A stretch of 35,587 nt of DNA. It comes from a virus. The DNA is taken from positions 1 to 35,587 of IMG/VR virus record IMGVR_UViG_3300037245_000987. One strand, given 5' to 3'. Below are positions 1-8,104 of this stretch, piece by piece. Below the pieces are notes generated by a model, which had not been told where the DNA came from, ran no database searches, and was given only the letters and a program-made list of their open reading frames with translations. The position numbers and the translations under genes were made by a program. The number at the start of each line of letters is the position of its first letter. The stretch's first letter is position 1.

Positions 1-611
1 AGTTTACGATTGACCATTACGGTATCGATCTTATTGATGACGCATCTATTAACGGTGTGTATGTTAATAACGTTCTGCAAACTCCTGCACCTGCTATTCC
101 TGCGTTTAATGCGCAGCCTGGTGCTGGTGAACCTTGGCTTTGGAAGAAACATGAGTTCTTGAAATATATCGAACAGGGTAACACCAATATTATCACTAAA
201 ACGTTGCGTGGAAATGCATCATGGATCGTTTGTGGTAATAACGTTGCTAACCTTATCAAGCAAATGCCTGATGGTAGATTCAAACCTACACCAAACTTAA
301 ACAGAATGGTTATGTCTGGTCCTACTAAGATTGGTCAGCTTGATGGTCGTCCGGTTGTTCAAGACCCATTGCTTCCTACTCGTATGAGTGGTGGTACTTC
401 GATTGCCGGTCCTGACCGTTATATCATGGGTTGGAAGGGTGAAAGCTATCTTACTGCTGGCTTCATCTATGCACCTTATATTCCGTTGTTTGCAACACCA
501 ACTTTGATCACCTCTGATTTGTTCGCACAGAAGGGTTTCCTTTCTGCTGCTGGCTTCAAGGTCATCAACTGTGGGTTGTTCACTCATGGACGTATTTACA
601 ATTACATTTAA
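1..611 (+). CDS. Major capsid protein, C-terminal part (T4 gp23-like), cut by window start
   Basis: The reading frame is open from base 3 and ends at TAA 609-611, so the 5' part lies outside the window. The visible ~202 residues end in a pattern typical of T4 gp23-type HK97-fold capsid proteins: a GPDRYIMGWKGES segment, then TAGFIYAPYIPLF, then a final segment with GFLSAAGFKVINCGLF. T4 gp23 has the same order (a Y-V-G-Y-K-G segment, a G-L-F-Y-C-P-Y-V-P-L segment and a final G-F-K-T-R-Y-G segment). The protein would form the icosahedral shell. A GTG at 57 is only an internal codon, because the frame continues upstream through residues such as DHYGIDLIDD. The gene is followed by a strong hairpin, consistent with a highly expressed capsid transcript ending here. 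The family call is firm; the exact relative is not known. Confidence 0.85.
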   Translation, partial: FTIDHYGIDLIDDASINGVYVNNVLQTPAPAIPAFNAQPGAGEPWLWKKHEFLKYIEQGNTNIITKTLRGNASWIVCGNNVANLIKQMPDGRFKPTPNLNRMVMSGPTKIGQLDGRPVVQDPLLPTRMSGGTSIAGPDRYIMGWKGESYLTAGFIYAPYIPLFATPTLITSDLFAQKGFLSAAGFKVINCGLFTHGRIYNYI

Positions 612-633
612 TTGTAATTGAGTTTGTATATAA

Positions 634-658
634 TAAGGCTGGGCTTCGCCCAGCCTTA
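634..658 (+). terminator. Rho-independent-type terminator after the capsid gene
   Basis: A perfect 10-bp stem (TAAGGCTGGG paired with CCCAGCCTTA) closes a CTTCG loop, making the familiar GGGCTTCGCCC core. It lies 23 bases past the capsid stop. The following bases (TGTTTGTAAT) are only moderately T-rich, so termination may be partial. This is the only strong terminator-like hairpin I saw in a gene gap in the window. Confidence 0.75.
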
Positions 659-700
659 TGTTTGTAATATTGTTAGTATGAGAGAAAGAGAGAAATTGAA

Positions 701-1300
701 ATGAAAGCACCGGTTATTAAAAATGTGATAATTCGCAGAGAAGGAACTATTGCTACCAAGCTTGAAACAAAATATTATGAAGCTGGTGAAGTTGTACTGC
801 TAAGATTTGCATCGGAAAATGAGTTTCGTGCTATGTTACCACTTGGCGTTTTTGTCGAGCATGATGGACCCGCCCCAGCCTATGTTAGAAGTACACCAAT
901 TCAACCAATCGAAGTGATTGATAGCCCCGCACCTCAAGTTGTTGCGCCACAGAACAACCCCGCACCTGTTGTAGGCATTAAAAGCCGTAAGTGTGAGAAT
1001 TGCCGTACTATGTTAATTTTAACATCTGCCCAGCATGAACCTGAAAAACAAATACTGTTTTGCCCCAACTGTAACGTAGAAGAACCTTTAGAGCTTCCTC
1101 AACCCGTTACGATTGTTAAAAGTAAAACTGAACTTGTTGAACAATTTGGTGATCCAACTGTTGCACCCAAAGATGAAAAACCTCCTAAGAAAGTTGCAAG
1201 CAAGTGTAAATGTGGCGGTATAAAAGCTGCTAAAGCTACCTTATGCAAAAAATGTTTAGCTGCTGAGATAGCTGCTTTTGATGGAGAGGCTGTTGAATAA
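701..1300 (+). CDS. Zinc-ribbon protein of unknown function
   Basis: A 199-residue protein starting at ATG 701 behind a purine-rich AGAGAAAGAGAG stretch. Residues 1-55 form a small, probably beta-rich domain, followed by a Pro/Ala-rich linker (about 57-92). Next comes a four-cysteine zinc ribbon (C98, C101, C121, C124), then a second linker and a compact second cluster (C169, C171, C182, C185). No catalytic motif is visible. The gene stands between the capsid gene with its terminator and the large repeat protein, so it is probably a minor virion or morphogenesis protein; that is inference from position only. I do not recognise the family. Confidence 0.6.
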   Translation: MKAPVIKNVIIRREGTIATKLETKYYEAGEVVLLRFASENEFRAMLPLGVFVEHDGPAPAYVRSTPIQPIEVIDSPAPQVVAPQNNPAPVVGIKSRKCENCRTMLILTSAQHEPEKQILFCPNCNVEEPLELPQPVTIVKSKTELVEQFGDPTVAPKDEKPPKKVASKCKCGGIKAAKATLCKKCLAAEIAAFDGEAVE

Positions 1301-1315
1301 TAAGGTCTTGTAGTA

Positions 1316-3271
1316 ATGGCTAATACCCTTTGGATTAATTTTAGTGATCAGACGATGTATCGGCTTTCGGGCCAGTTTACATCCACTGTCCATGATTCAG
1401 AAGATGTGGGTGGTGTAGCAGCGCAAGTTCGTGGAATTTCTACCACATCACTCGATCATACTTTATGGTGTGAGGGTGGTGATCAGGGTGATGAAAAGTT
1501 ACATTATTATTCTGGTCAGTTTACTTCTACGAGTAAAGATAGTGTAAATGTAGGTGCTGTAAACAGTAGACCACAGGATTTGTCACAAGAAGAAGACCTT
1601 GATGTGTTGTGGTCTGGTGATGGCGCATCTGGATATCAATCACATTTTTATATTACATCAGGTTTATTTACTACGACTTTAAAAGACAGTCTGAGTTATG
1701 AGACTGATGCTCCACATGGTATTTGTGCTGATGGTTCCGGTGATGTTGTTGTAGCCAATGGTGTAACACAAAAGTTATATGTTTACAGTGGTAGATTTAC
1801 AACTACAGTAAAAACAAGTATAAATGTAGGTGGTGTTGAAACCGGCCCAAGATGTGTAAGTTGGAATGGTGAAGATACATTGATGGGTGGTATTCAGGCT
1901 GATAAACTGTATAGGATGTCAGGTCAGTTTACAACAACCATGCATGATAGTGAATCTGTTGCAGTTGCATCACCACAGGGTATTGATACAACTGATTGGG
2001 CTGCAAGAATGGGCATTGGGGGTGAGCCTCCTGGTCCAGTTGAAATTGCTGATTCAATTTCTCTTGATGAAACAGTAACAGTAACAAAACACGGTGGTTT
2101 GTATGAGGTTGATGTATCAGATTCGATCTCAGTTGCAGAATCAGAAGCGGTAACAAAACACGGTGGTACATATGATGTTGACGTAGCTGATTCGATCTCA
2201 GTTGCAGAGACAGTTGAACTTATATTACATTTAGTAGCTTCTGCAACTGATACTATTACAGTTGCTGAAACATTAACAACTGTAAAAGCTGGTGGTTTGT
2301 ATGAGGTTGATGTATCAGATTCGATCTCAATTGCAACAACAATAACAACTGTAAGAACAGGTGGGTTGCTTGAAGTTGATATCACTGATTCGATCTCAAT
2401 TGCAGAATCAGAAGCAGCAACAAAACATGGTGGTACATATGATGTTGATGTATCAGATTCGGTTTCAATTGGTAAAACATTAACAGTAACAAAGCATGGT
2501 GGTACATATGATGTTGACGTAGCTAACTCGATTTCAGTTGCTGAAACACTTAAAGCTATATTACATTTGGTAGCTTCTGCAATAGATACTATTACAGTTG
2601 CAGAATCAGAAGTAGTAACAAAGCTTGGTGGTTTATATGAAGTTGATGTATCAGATTCGATTTCAGTTGCTGAATCGGTTACAATTGGTGAACCAGAAGC
2701 TTTGTCTTTCTTTAACGTAACTGATACTATTAGTGTCAGTGAATTTTTAGACTTAATTATAAGTCTGCTGAATGCTCAACTTAGTGATTCTGTTAGTGTA
2801 AGTGACACAGCAAATTTATTGATAAGCCGGTTGAATGTAACTGCATCAGACGCAATTAGTTTAGCTGATGATATAAGTTTATTGATAAGTAATTTGAATG
2901 TACGTGTTATTGATGCAGTTTCTATTGCTGAAACAGTAGAAATGTTTATGCATCTTCCACTTGCAATATTTGAACCAATTAGTATTGCTGAATCAGTTAA
3001 CTTGGTTATGCCTTTGTTAGCAACTGCTCTTACAGATTCTGTAACTGTAGATGAAATGCAACGTGTTATACTAACAGGTTTTCCATTAATTGTTGCAGAC
3101 ACTATAACTGTTACTGATACTGCAAAAGTTGAATGGACTGTTTTACCTACAGAAATTACTGATGTTATTTATGTTACTGATTTTCCTACAGTAGAAGTTT
3201 CAGCAGGTGCTTTTAGTAGGAATTGGTGGTGGGGTGATCCCTATAACAATAAAGTATTGGGAATGTTATAA
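1316..3271 (+). CDS. Large repeat protein: propeller-like N-terminus plus about 18 DSISV-type repeats; putative virion fibre/decoration protein
   Basis: A 651-residue protein starting at ATG 1316, with TAAGG at 1301-1305 as ribosome site. Residues 1-230 carry five copies of a blade-like unit, LYxxSGxFTxTxxDS, at about residues 18, 66, 115, 158 and 202 (spacing 43-49), as in a small beta-propeller. After a Gly/Pro hinge (235-241) come about 18 units of a 22-25 residue repeat centred on DSISVAE (variants DTITVAE, DAISLAD, DSVSVSD), to about residue 620. The C-terminus is Trp-rich (RNWWWGDPYNN). Repeats of this beta type are common in surface and fibre proteins. Position after the capsid gene suggests a capsid or neck fibre that binds the cell or a surface polymer. 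No enzyme motif is seen. It could instead be a tail-attached fibre. Confidence 0.65.
   Translation: MANTLWINFSDQTMYRLSGQFTSTVHDSEDVGGVAAQVRGISTTSLDHTLWCEGGDQGDEKLHYYSGQFTSTSKDSVNVGAVNSRPQDLSQEEDLDVLWSGDGASGYQSHFYITSGLFTTTLKDSLSYETDAPHGICADGSGDVVVANGVTQKLYVYSGRFTTTVKTSINVGGVETGPRCVSWNGEDTLMGGIQADKLYRMSGQFTTTMHDSESVAVASPQGIDTTDWAARMGIGGEPPGPVEIADSISLDETVTVTKHGGLYEVDVSDSISVAESEAVTKHGGTYDVDVADSISVAETVELILHLVASATDTITVAETLTTVKAGGLYEVDVSDSISIATTITTVRTGGLLEVDITDSISIAESEAATKHGGTYDVDVSDSVSIGKTLTVTKHGGTYDVDVANSISVAETLKAILHLVASAIDTITVAESEVVTKLGGLYEVDVSDSISVAESVTIGEPEALSFFNVTDTISVSEFLDLIISLLNAQLSDSVSVSDTANLLISRLNVTASDAISLADDISLLISNLNVRVIDAVSIAETVEMFMHLPLAIFEPISIAESVNLVMPLLATALTDSVTVDEMQRVILTGFPLIVADTITVTDTAKVEWTVLPTEITDVIYVTDFPTVEVSAGAFSRNWWWGDPYNNKVLGML
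2045..3200 (+). repeat. Tandem imperfect coding repeat, about 65-75 bp per unit
   Basis: This DNA encodes about 18 DSISV-type protein repeats. Units in 2090-2670 are close copies of one another at the nucleotide level (for example GGTGGTACATATGATGTTGA and TCAGATTCGATCTCAGTTGC recur). Units after 2700 are more diverged. The gradient suggests recent amplification in the first half and older copies in the second. It is a likely site of length variation between related phages. Confidence 0.8.
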
Positions 3272-3609
3272 TGTATAAAGAAAATAGGGCTAATTACATA
3301 TTCTTTTTTATGAGAAATTTAACCACTGGAGCAGGTATGACAGGGTTATCTCCCACTGGTTATGTAACTAAAGATATTGGCGCTCAAGGAAGTGTTGCTG
3401 GGGGTTTTACTGAAACGGGTCGCGGTCAATATAGATTTAATGGAGCAGCAGAAGATTTTAATGGCAGCATACTCGGTTTTTTATTTTGTGCTCCAGGTGC
3501 TGTAGATTATGATGTAACTGTTACTACTACAGAAAAAACAATCGATGATATGGTAGGCGAAGCACCTGTTAATGTTGCTCATACCAGCAATATCATACAT
3601 AGGAGTTAA
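3271..3609 (+). CDS. Small beta-domain virion protein, unknown function
   Basis: A 112-residue protein whose ATG overlaps the previous stop (TAATG), so it is translationally coupled to the repeat protein. It reads as a single beta-rich domain: residues 7-16 (ANYIFFFMRN), a GAGMTGLSPTGYVTKD segment, then a GRGQYRFN turn and a C-terminal strand-rich region. Short domains with a 'TGLsPTvyvsKdG ... GxGxYr' pattern are often found in phage structural proteins next to fibres and connectors; this is recalled family knowledge, not a search. It probably pairs with the repeat protein or with the following protein, whose N-terminal ~95 residues have a similar layout. Function is unknown. Confidence 0.6.
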   Translation: MYKENRANYIFFFMRNLTTGAGMTGLSPTGYVTKDIGAQGSVAGGFTETGRGQYRFNGAAEDFNGSILGFLFCAPGAVDYDVTVTTTEKTIDDMVGEAPVNVAHTSNIIHRS

Positions 3610-3613
3610 TTAA

Positions 3614-4612
3614 ATGAGTTCAATTCTACTAGAAGAAAGATTTACCATAGATGGTGTTGCAACAAATGTAACATCGGTTAAACTTAGTAATCTAGCTGGT
3701 ACTGCCGGTGTTATAAGAAATGACACAGAGGCTGTTGTTGTTGCTGATGATACAGACATGGAGAATGTGGAAGATGGTTTGTATCAATACTCGTTTGAAG
3801 AGCCTGCTGGTGGTTTAACCTATACATACTATGTAGAATGGGTTTATGGTGGAGAAACTTATAGAGACACCAAAACTTATGAAGCTGAACTTTCATCTGT
3901 TTTTCATGCTTCTGCAAACTCTATGAGTAAGAATGATATGGTTGACTGGATAAAAACAGAATTTCAACCATTGACGCTTGCAACACCTGATGATACGGTT
4001 AAACAGATTATTGACAATGCTGTTAGATTTTGGAATACACATAGTGCTTATGATGTTTATATGATGATAGACGCGCCTGCGAGCGGTCATTCAGTGCAGT
4101 TGAATGCTCAAATAAAAATGGTTGCCGAAGTGCTTCCAAGTAAAACATCAACATGGATATTTAATAATCACCCACTGTGGACGATAACAGGTATTCAGGT
4201 ATTGGATAATATTACCGGTGATATGATTATGATGTCAGAAGCTTTTAGAAACTACCATGTTTACATTGGTTCTGATATGCGTTGGCATTTTGTTAAAAGT
4301 ACAGACCCAGCGCAAGGCGGATATTTGTATATGGAAAACATTCCAAACGGTTCGTCTATGCTATGTGTAAGAGGAACAAAACGAATACTTGCTGCTGACT
4401 TAATCAAAGATGAATGTATAATGGATTGGATATTGAATTATTCAATAGCTTTGCTGAAACAGAGAGAGGGAAATACATTACGAAAGGTTGGCGTTGCTGA
4501 CATACCAAATGATGGGGATATTTTAGTTAAAGAAGGAAAAGAAGAACAAAAGGATTTAATACAACAACTCAAGGAAGAAGGAAGGTGGCTTGCTTTTGCA
4601 AGGAGAGCTTAA
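3614..4612 (+). CDS. Putative neck/head-tail connector protein with N-terminal Ig-like domain
   Basis: A 332-residue protein starting at ATG 3614 behind a clear AGGAG (3601-3605). Residues 1-95 look like a beta-sandwich domain (VDGLYQYSFEEP-type turn, then YTYYVEWVYGGETYRDTK). From about residue 102 the protein becomes helical (SKNDMVDWIKTEF, then a DNAVRFWNTHSAYDVY helix), has a central beta region, and ends in a long charged helical tail (about 270-332) rich in Lys and Glu. The helical DxVxQIIDNAVRFW region resembles the adaptor/connector proteins that sit below the portal, and the location between capsid and tail genes fits. I cannot confirm the family without a profile search, so the neck role is inferred. 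It ends in TAATG, overlapping the next gene. Confidence 0.45.
   Translation: MSSILLEERFTIDGVATNVTSVKLSNLAGTAGVIRNDTEAVVVADDTDMENVEDGLYQYSFEEPAGGLTYTYYVEWVYGGETYRDTKTYEAELSSVFHASANSMSKNDMVDWIKTEFQPLTLATPDDTVKQIIDNAVRFWNTHSAYDVYMMIDAPASGHSVQLNAQIKMVAEVLPSKTSTWIFNNHPLWTITGIQVLDNITGDMIMMSEAFRNYHVYIGSDMRWHFVKSTDPAQGGYLYMENIPNGSSMLCVRGTKRILAADLIKDECIMDWILNYSIALLKQREGNTLRKVGVADIPNDGDILVKEGKEEQKDLIQQLKEEGRWLAFARRA
4601..4607 (+). promoter_or_regulatory. Ribosome binding site AGGAGAG that fixes the start at 4612
   Basis: AGGAGAG lies 4 bases before ATG 4612. An in-frame ATG nine codons upstream (4585) has no such site and lies inside the previous gene, so 4612 is preferred. Confidence 0.7.
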
Positions 4613-4959
4613 TGAGAAGAAATTGGAACACAATAAAAAAATTAAATCTGTGGAAAGTTAATCAATTAAACTTACCATACAGAATGTCTTTAGAGAGAGT
4701 GGATGGCAGCATTGTTATGGCTGGTGGCATAAATGTTCCTGAGACAGCGGTATCGTTATTTGCTACGGCGCATATACCATTAGCATCGGGTGATTTAATT
4801 CCTGAGTTTGGTCGGATACCACCAAGAAATTTAGCAGTGTTGATCGCAAAACATTTTAAAAATAGAATGTCCAGCTATCCATATGATGAAATATATAATA
4901 AACTGTCAAAAGATAAAAGCAAATTTTTACAAGGTAAGTATCAGGAATTAGATGAGTAA
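4612..4959 (+). CDS. Conserved-looking small protein of unknown function
   Basis: A 115-residue protein starting at ATG 4612, chosen because AGGAGAG precedes it and the start overlaps the previous stop (TAATG). The N-terminus is basic (MRRNWNTIKKLNLWK). The middle has a SLERVDGSIVMAGGINVPE stretch followed by a hydrophobic segment (AVSLFATAHIPLASGDLIPEF), and the C-terminus is helical and charged. The central stretch is not long or hydrophobic enough to be a confident membrane segment. No domain is recognised. Its neighbours are a connector candidate and the SWIM zinc-finger protein, and its stop overlaps the next start by 8 bases, so it is part of the same expression unit, probably a virion or assembly protein. 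Confidence 0.55.
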   Translation: MRRNWNTIKKLNLWKVNQLNLPYRMSLERVDGSIVMAGGINVPETAVSLFATAHIPLASGDLIPEFGRIPPRNLAVLIAKHFKNRMSSYPYDEIYNKLSKDKSKFLQGKYQELDE

Positions 4960-6661
4960 TAATTTTGATATACTAAATGAATTAACACATGCTGGTGTTG
5001 TTCAGAAGCAGTCAGACATAACAAGTCTGTTTCCAGATTTTGCAGATAAGGTCAAGGGAATAGCTGACATGGGCGGTCTGCGAATGGAGGGAATGGATCA
5101 AGACGCTTGGCACTTCAAAATTCATTCAGGTACAAAGCCTGATGTGTGGTATGATGCTAGTATAAAATGGTTGAATGTGTCAGAAGAGCTTAACAAATAT
5201 GCAGCAAATCAAAATATATGGACAAAAGATCAACAACATGTTAATTTGTTAAAACTATCTAAAGAAGTATCAACTAATGCTGATATACAATTATCATGCA
5301 CTTGTAAAGCTTTTAAATACTATGGTCCTGATTATATTCTGAGCTTGTCTCAATATAATGCTAAGTATGGTGATCCTGAACATCGTCCTCCAAATATACG
5401 AAATCCAAAACAACATGGTGCTGTGTGTAAACACCTGCACAATTTATTGAATGTTCTACCTTGGTGGAATACAACAATGGCAAGCTGGTTACGAGATAAT
5501 TGGACAGAAGAAATACGTCAAATTGAAAACAGGATTAAACAAGATCGCCCAGATCAAGGTATGTCTGAGCCTGAATTTGAACCTGCACCACGACAACCTG
5601 CACCACGACAACCTGCACCACAACAACGTCCACAAAGACCAAGACCGCATTCAACAAAGCAAGTTGCACCACAAAGTCCACGAACTCAATCAAAGGATAC
5701 TGTTACTGGCGCTGGTGATCAATGGTTTATGCCTAAATGGTCGAAACAACGAGAACGAAAATTGTATGAAGATACAACTATGGGAGACATTGCTTATTTG
5801 CCTTCTGCATTAGGTGTTGTAAGATCAGCATTAGGTGGGTTGGCAAAGAAGAAAAGACAATGGAACATTGAAGTACTTGAAGTTGAAAAGGGTAGCAAGG
5901 TTCATTTTGAAGATGCCTTATGCATTTACGTACCAAAAGAATGTTGGGAAGATTTTGCTATGATGTTTAAGGACCCACTTCATAAAGGTGTTGTTACCTT
6001 AGATGAGTATTTGCAAGAAGCCATTGATGCAGAATTAGCTGATAGAAGAAAAGAAATCGAACCACAGATCACAAGAGTATTTGAAGAGGATACATTTAGA
6101 ACGTTAGATAAATCAGTACAAATGTGGCGTGCTCGGTTTGGTATAAATAATAATAAAACTTCTGATGTTGTTGTTGCGGTTGAAAATAAAAGACGAGATG
6201 TTAGAAAACTCGTTGGTGAGTTATTTAGAAATTATGGTAATGACTTAGGAAATTTGGATTTGCTGATCAAGGCTTTTCGTAATCATCAGCCTCTGAATGC
6301 ATTTGCTGTGTTTAAAAATTATGATTATCTGTATGGTACAAGAATGTACAGTAGTTATGAAGGTGTCCAAATGGTTTTTGAAGGAACGGTTGACATGAGT
6401 TATTCTCTCGGTGAATCGATTGCTATAATTGATGGCGATGAAATTTTAGACGAATTAGAAGATTACGGTGGAGTCAGGGTAGTTAGAAATTTATTATACC
6501 CAGTAAGAAAAACATTTGATCCAGACTTTTTTGGGTACTTAGCTGAGGTTATTGAAGAACAGACAAGCTTGGGAGATGATGAGGGAGATGATGATGAAGG
6601 ATTTGATTATGAGGAAGATAAGAAAAAGAATAGAAGAAGCCAAGGACGTAAATCTATATAA
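4952..6661 (+). CDS. SWIM-type zinc-finger protein with Pro/Gln repeat linker and acidic tail
   Basis: A 569-residue protein starting at ATG 4952 behind CAGGA. The cysteine/histidine pattern C116-T-C118 ... C159-K-H161 is exactly the CxC-Xn-CxH signature of SWIM zinc fingers, which bind DNA or protein partners. Residues 60-100 before it (DVWYDASIKW...) are consistent with the strand-rich lead-in. A Pro/Gln/Arg-rich linker (about 205-250) contains three copies of PAPRQ/PAPQQ. Residues about 260-535 form a mixed alpha/beta region of unknown fold, and the tail is very acidic and then basic (EGDDDEGFDYEEDKKKNRR). It lies among head/neck genes. Possible roles are a packaged DNA-binding virion protein or an assembly factor; neither is shown by sequence alone. 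No nuclease motif is visible. Confidence 0.65.
   Translation: MSNNFDILNELTHAGVVQKQSDITSLFPDFADKVKGIADMGGLRMEGMDQDAWHFKIHSGTKPDVWYDASIKWLNVSEELNKYAANQNIWTKDQQHVNLLKLSKEVSTNADIQLSCTCKAFKYYGPDYILSLSQYNAKYGDPEHRPPNIRNPKQHGAVCKHLHNLLNVLPWWNTTMASWLRDNWTEEIRQIENRIKQDRPDQGMSEPEFEPAPRQPAPRQPAPQQRPQRPRPHSTKQVAPQSPRTQSKDTVTGAGDQWFMPKWSKQRERKLYEDTTMGDIAYLPSALGVVRSALGGLAKKKRQWNIEVLEVEKGSKVHFEDALCIYVPKECWEDFAMMFKDPLHKGVVTLDEYLQEAIDAELADRRKEIEPQITRVFEEDTFRTLDKSVQMWRARFGINNNKTSDVVVAVENKRRDVRKLVGELFRNYGNDLGNLDLLIKAFRNHQPLNAFAVFKNYDYLYGTRMYSSYEGVQMVFEGTVDMSYSLGESIAIIDGDEILDELEDYGGVRVVRNLLYPVRKTFDPDFFGYLAEVIEEQTSLGDDEGDDDEGFDYEEDKKKNRRSQGRKSI
5581..5625 (+). repeat. Three tandem 15-bp repeats encoding PAPRQ/PAPQQ
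   Basis: ACCTGCACCACGACA occurs twice exactly, followed by a third copy with one change (ACCTGCACCACAACA). The repeat encodes the linker after the SWIM domain and is a likely slippage site. Confidence 0.9.
6596..6601 (+). promoter_or_regulatory. Ribosome binding site GAAGGA supporting the start at 6609
   Basis: GAAGGA is 7 bases before ATG 6609. The other in-frame starts (TTG 6552, ATG 6576, 6579, 6588, 6591, 6594) lack a well-spaced site. All lie inside the 3' end of the previous gene. Confidence 0.5.
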
Positions 6662-7052
6662 GAGTTTGCTTGTTGTATTGGGTGACTTCTGCGATAAATT
6701 TCCCATGTCAAGTGTTGATCGATTGTTTCAACATTTGTGTGATGAAGGTGCGAAAGTTCTCCCAAAAGATAAACGCGCTGTAGCAATCCTACAAGCTATT
6801 GTTCAGGAATCTTTTACTTTAGGTATCAATGCATTACTTAATAAAAGATTAAGTGATCTTCCTGTTGGTTTAAGACCAATGAACAAATCGGGAAGACGGC
6901 ATGAGATTGCATTTTGGTGCAGGGATGGTAAAATCTTTGATAAGGTAAGGGACTTAATTAATTTTGAAGGTGGATCAGGAAAAGGATTCTGGTCAGATGT
7001 TGATGGAAAACGAGTTAAACTACTTGATGACCATGATGAGAAGACAGCATAA
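6609..7052 (+). CDS. Small protein of unknown function
   Basis: About 148 residues from ATG 6609; the frame is open back to TTG 6552. The first 53 bases overlap the acidic tail of the SWIM gene in another frame. The N-terminus is basic and helical (MRKIRKRIEEAKDVNLYK) and is followed by VVLGDFCDKFPMSSVDRLFQ and a globular helical domain. The C-terminal third (HEIAFWCRDGKIFDKV ... GKGFWSDVDGKRVKLLDDHDE) looks like a small alpha/beta fold. I recognise no family. It ends 14 bases before the next ATG. Because part of it is encoded over a low-complexity acidic stretch of the neighbour, the exact start is uncertain, but the downstream 110 codons are clearly protein-like. Confidence 0.55.
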   Translation: MRKIRKRIEEAKDVNLYKSLLVVLGDFCDKFPMSSVDRLFQHLCDEGAKVLPKDKRAVAILQAIVQESFTLGINALLNKRLSDLPVGLRPMNKSGRRHEIAFWCRDGKIFDKVRDLINFEGGSGKGFWSDVDGKRVKLLDDHDEKTA

Positions 7053-7066
7053 TAGTTGGAGTTACC

Positions 7067-8104
7067 ATGACTATCAGAAATGATATAGAAAAATTGAAGT
7101 TTATGTTCGATGCTCTTGATATAGCGCAACCTGCTTTGAAAAAGGAAAAACCTCAAGATGATGAAGTTGCAACAGATGTTGGATTAGACGCTGTTGATTT
7201 TAATAAAAAGCCAGAACCAAATCATGGATTAGATACGGTTAAAGATAAAGAGTTGGAACAAATAGTTGACATAGTTTCACCACTGGCATTATACGTATGT
7301 AATGATTGTGCTAAAGTAGCAGAAGGTGAAAATCTTAAATGCTCACAGTGTGATTCTTTAGATATAGAAGTGATCACTGAATACGAGGGTGAAAAGGGAC
7401 CGCTTCCTAAACGTACTCCAGAAGAAATTTTGCAAGCTGAGGAAGACGAGGAAATCAATCTACGTGATGATGCTTTACGTGATGAGAAATTAGCACGTAG
7501 AAGTCGCAAAGAATCTCGTGAATTATCTGTACCAGAAAAACATCAGTTGAAAATTGCTAAGAAAACTTTGCAAATGTCTGATGCTGGCGCTAATATTATG
7601 GGTGGCATGGATAAAAAAGAAGCTCGTGCTTTTTTGAAAAAGATCGGTTACTCTGATGATAAAATTGCTGGATTAGAAGAAGCTCTCTTGGAATTTGGGG
7701 ATGACCCAAAATATAAATCTGTGGCTCGTGGTATGGACAAAGAGGAAGCTGAAAAGTATGCAAAGCAAAATGGTGGACAGGTAACAGTAGATGATGCAGA
7801 AGATAACAAAGATGAGTTCAATCCAAAGTTCATGGTTGTTAAGAAAGAAAATGAAGATTTTGAACATGGTAGACCGGATAAAGAATTGGACAACACTGGT
7901 TATGGTGATCACGCAGTAGCTTGCCCTGAGTGCAAAGAATTTAATGACCCAGATGAGGGTGAAGCAAACCCAAACAAAAGACAGTATACATGCAGTGAAT
8001 GTGGTAAAAAGTATACATACGGTAACTGGAGTCCACAACGAGAAGCAAAGGTTTATGAACAATTAGCTGCTTATAGAAAAGCTCGTGATGAGGAAAAAGA
8101 ATAA
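7067..8104 (+). CDS. Protein with two zinc ribbons and a charged helical middle
   Basis: A 345-residue protein starting at ATG 7067 behind TTGGAG. A zinc ribbon near residues 76-97 has C78, C81, C92 and C95. A second near the C-terminus has C286, C289, C309 and C312 (CPEC ... CSECGKKY). Between them lies a very charged helical region (about 115-265) with many Glu, Lys and Asp and the motif MDKKEARAFLKKIGYSDDKI. A shorter copy of that pattern follows (MDKEEAEKYAKQNGG), which suggests a duplicated helical hairpin. High charge and lack of enzyme motifs suit a scaffold-like, nucleic-acid-binding or assembly protein. The stop overlaps the next start (TAATG). The role is not known. Confidence 0.55.
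   Translation: MTIRNDIEKLKFMFDALDIAQPALKKEKPQDDEVATDVGLDAVDFNKKPEPNHGLDTVKDKELEQIVDIVSPLALYVCNDCAKVAEGENLKCSQCDSLDIEVITEYEGEKGPLPKRTPEEILQAEEDEEINLRDDALRDEKLARRSRKESRELSVPEKHQLKIAKKTLQMSDAGANIMGGMDKKEARAFLKKIGYSDDKIAGLEEALLEFGDDPKYKSVARGMDKEEAEKYAKQNGGQVTVDDAEDNKDEFNPKFMVVKKENEDFEHGRPDKELDNTGYGDHAVACPECKEFNDPDEGEANPNKRQYTCSECGKKYTYGNWSPQREAKVYEQLAAYRKARDEEKE

Noticed and set aside
627-635. TATATAATA resembling a -10 or T4-type late promoter
   Set aside because: It lies immediately upstream of the terminator hairpin, so a transcript from it would start within the stem. No -35 partner is at the right distance.
1924-2385. Long open frames on the - strand (153 and 80 codons) over the repeat gene
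   Set aside because: They mirror the repetitive codons of the + strand gene, have no ribosome site and repeat with the same period. They are shadows.
2045-3200. CRISPR-like regular repeats
   Set aside because: Repeats are in frame, code for a protein pattern, and have no unique spacers of constant length between identical repeats.
5451-5813. 120-codon frame within the SWIM gene on the + strand
   Set aside because: It depends on the Pro/Gln repeat region read in another frame, gives low-complexity His/Asn/Leu sequence, and has no ribosome site.
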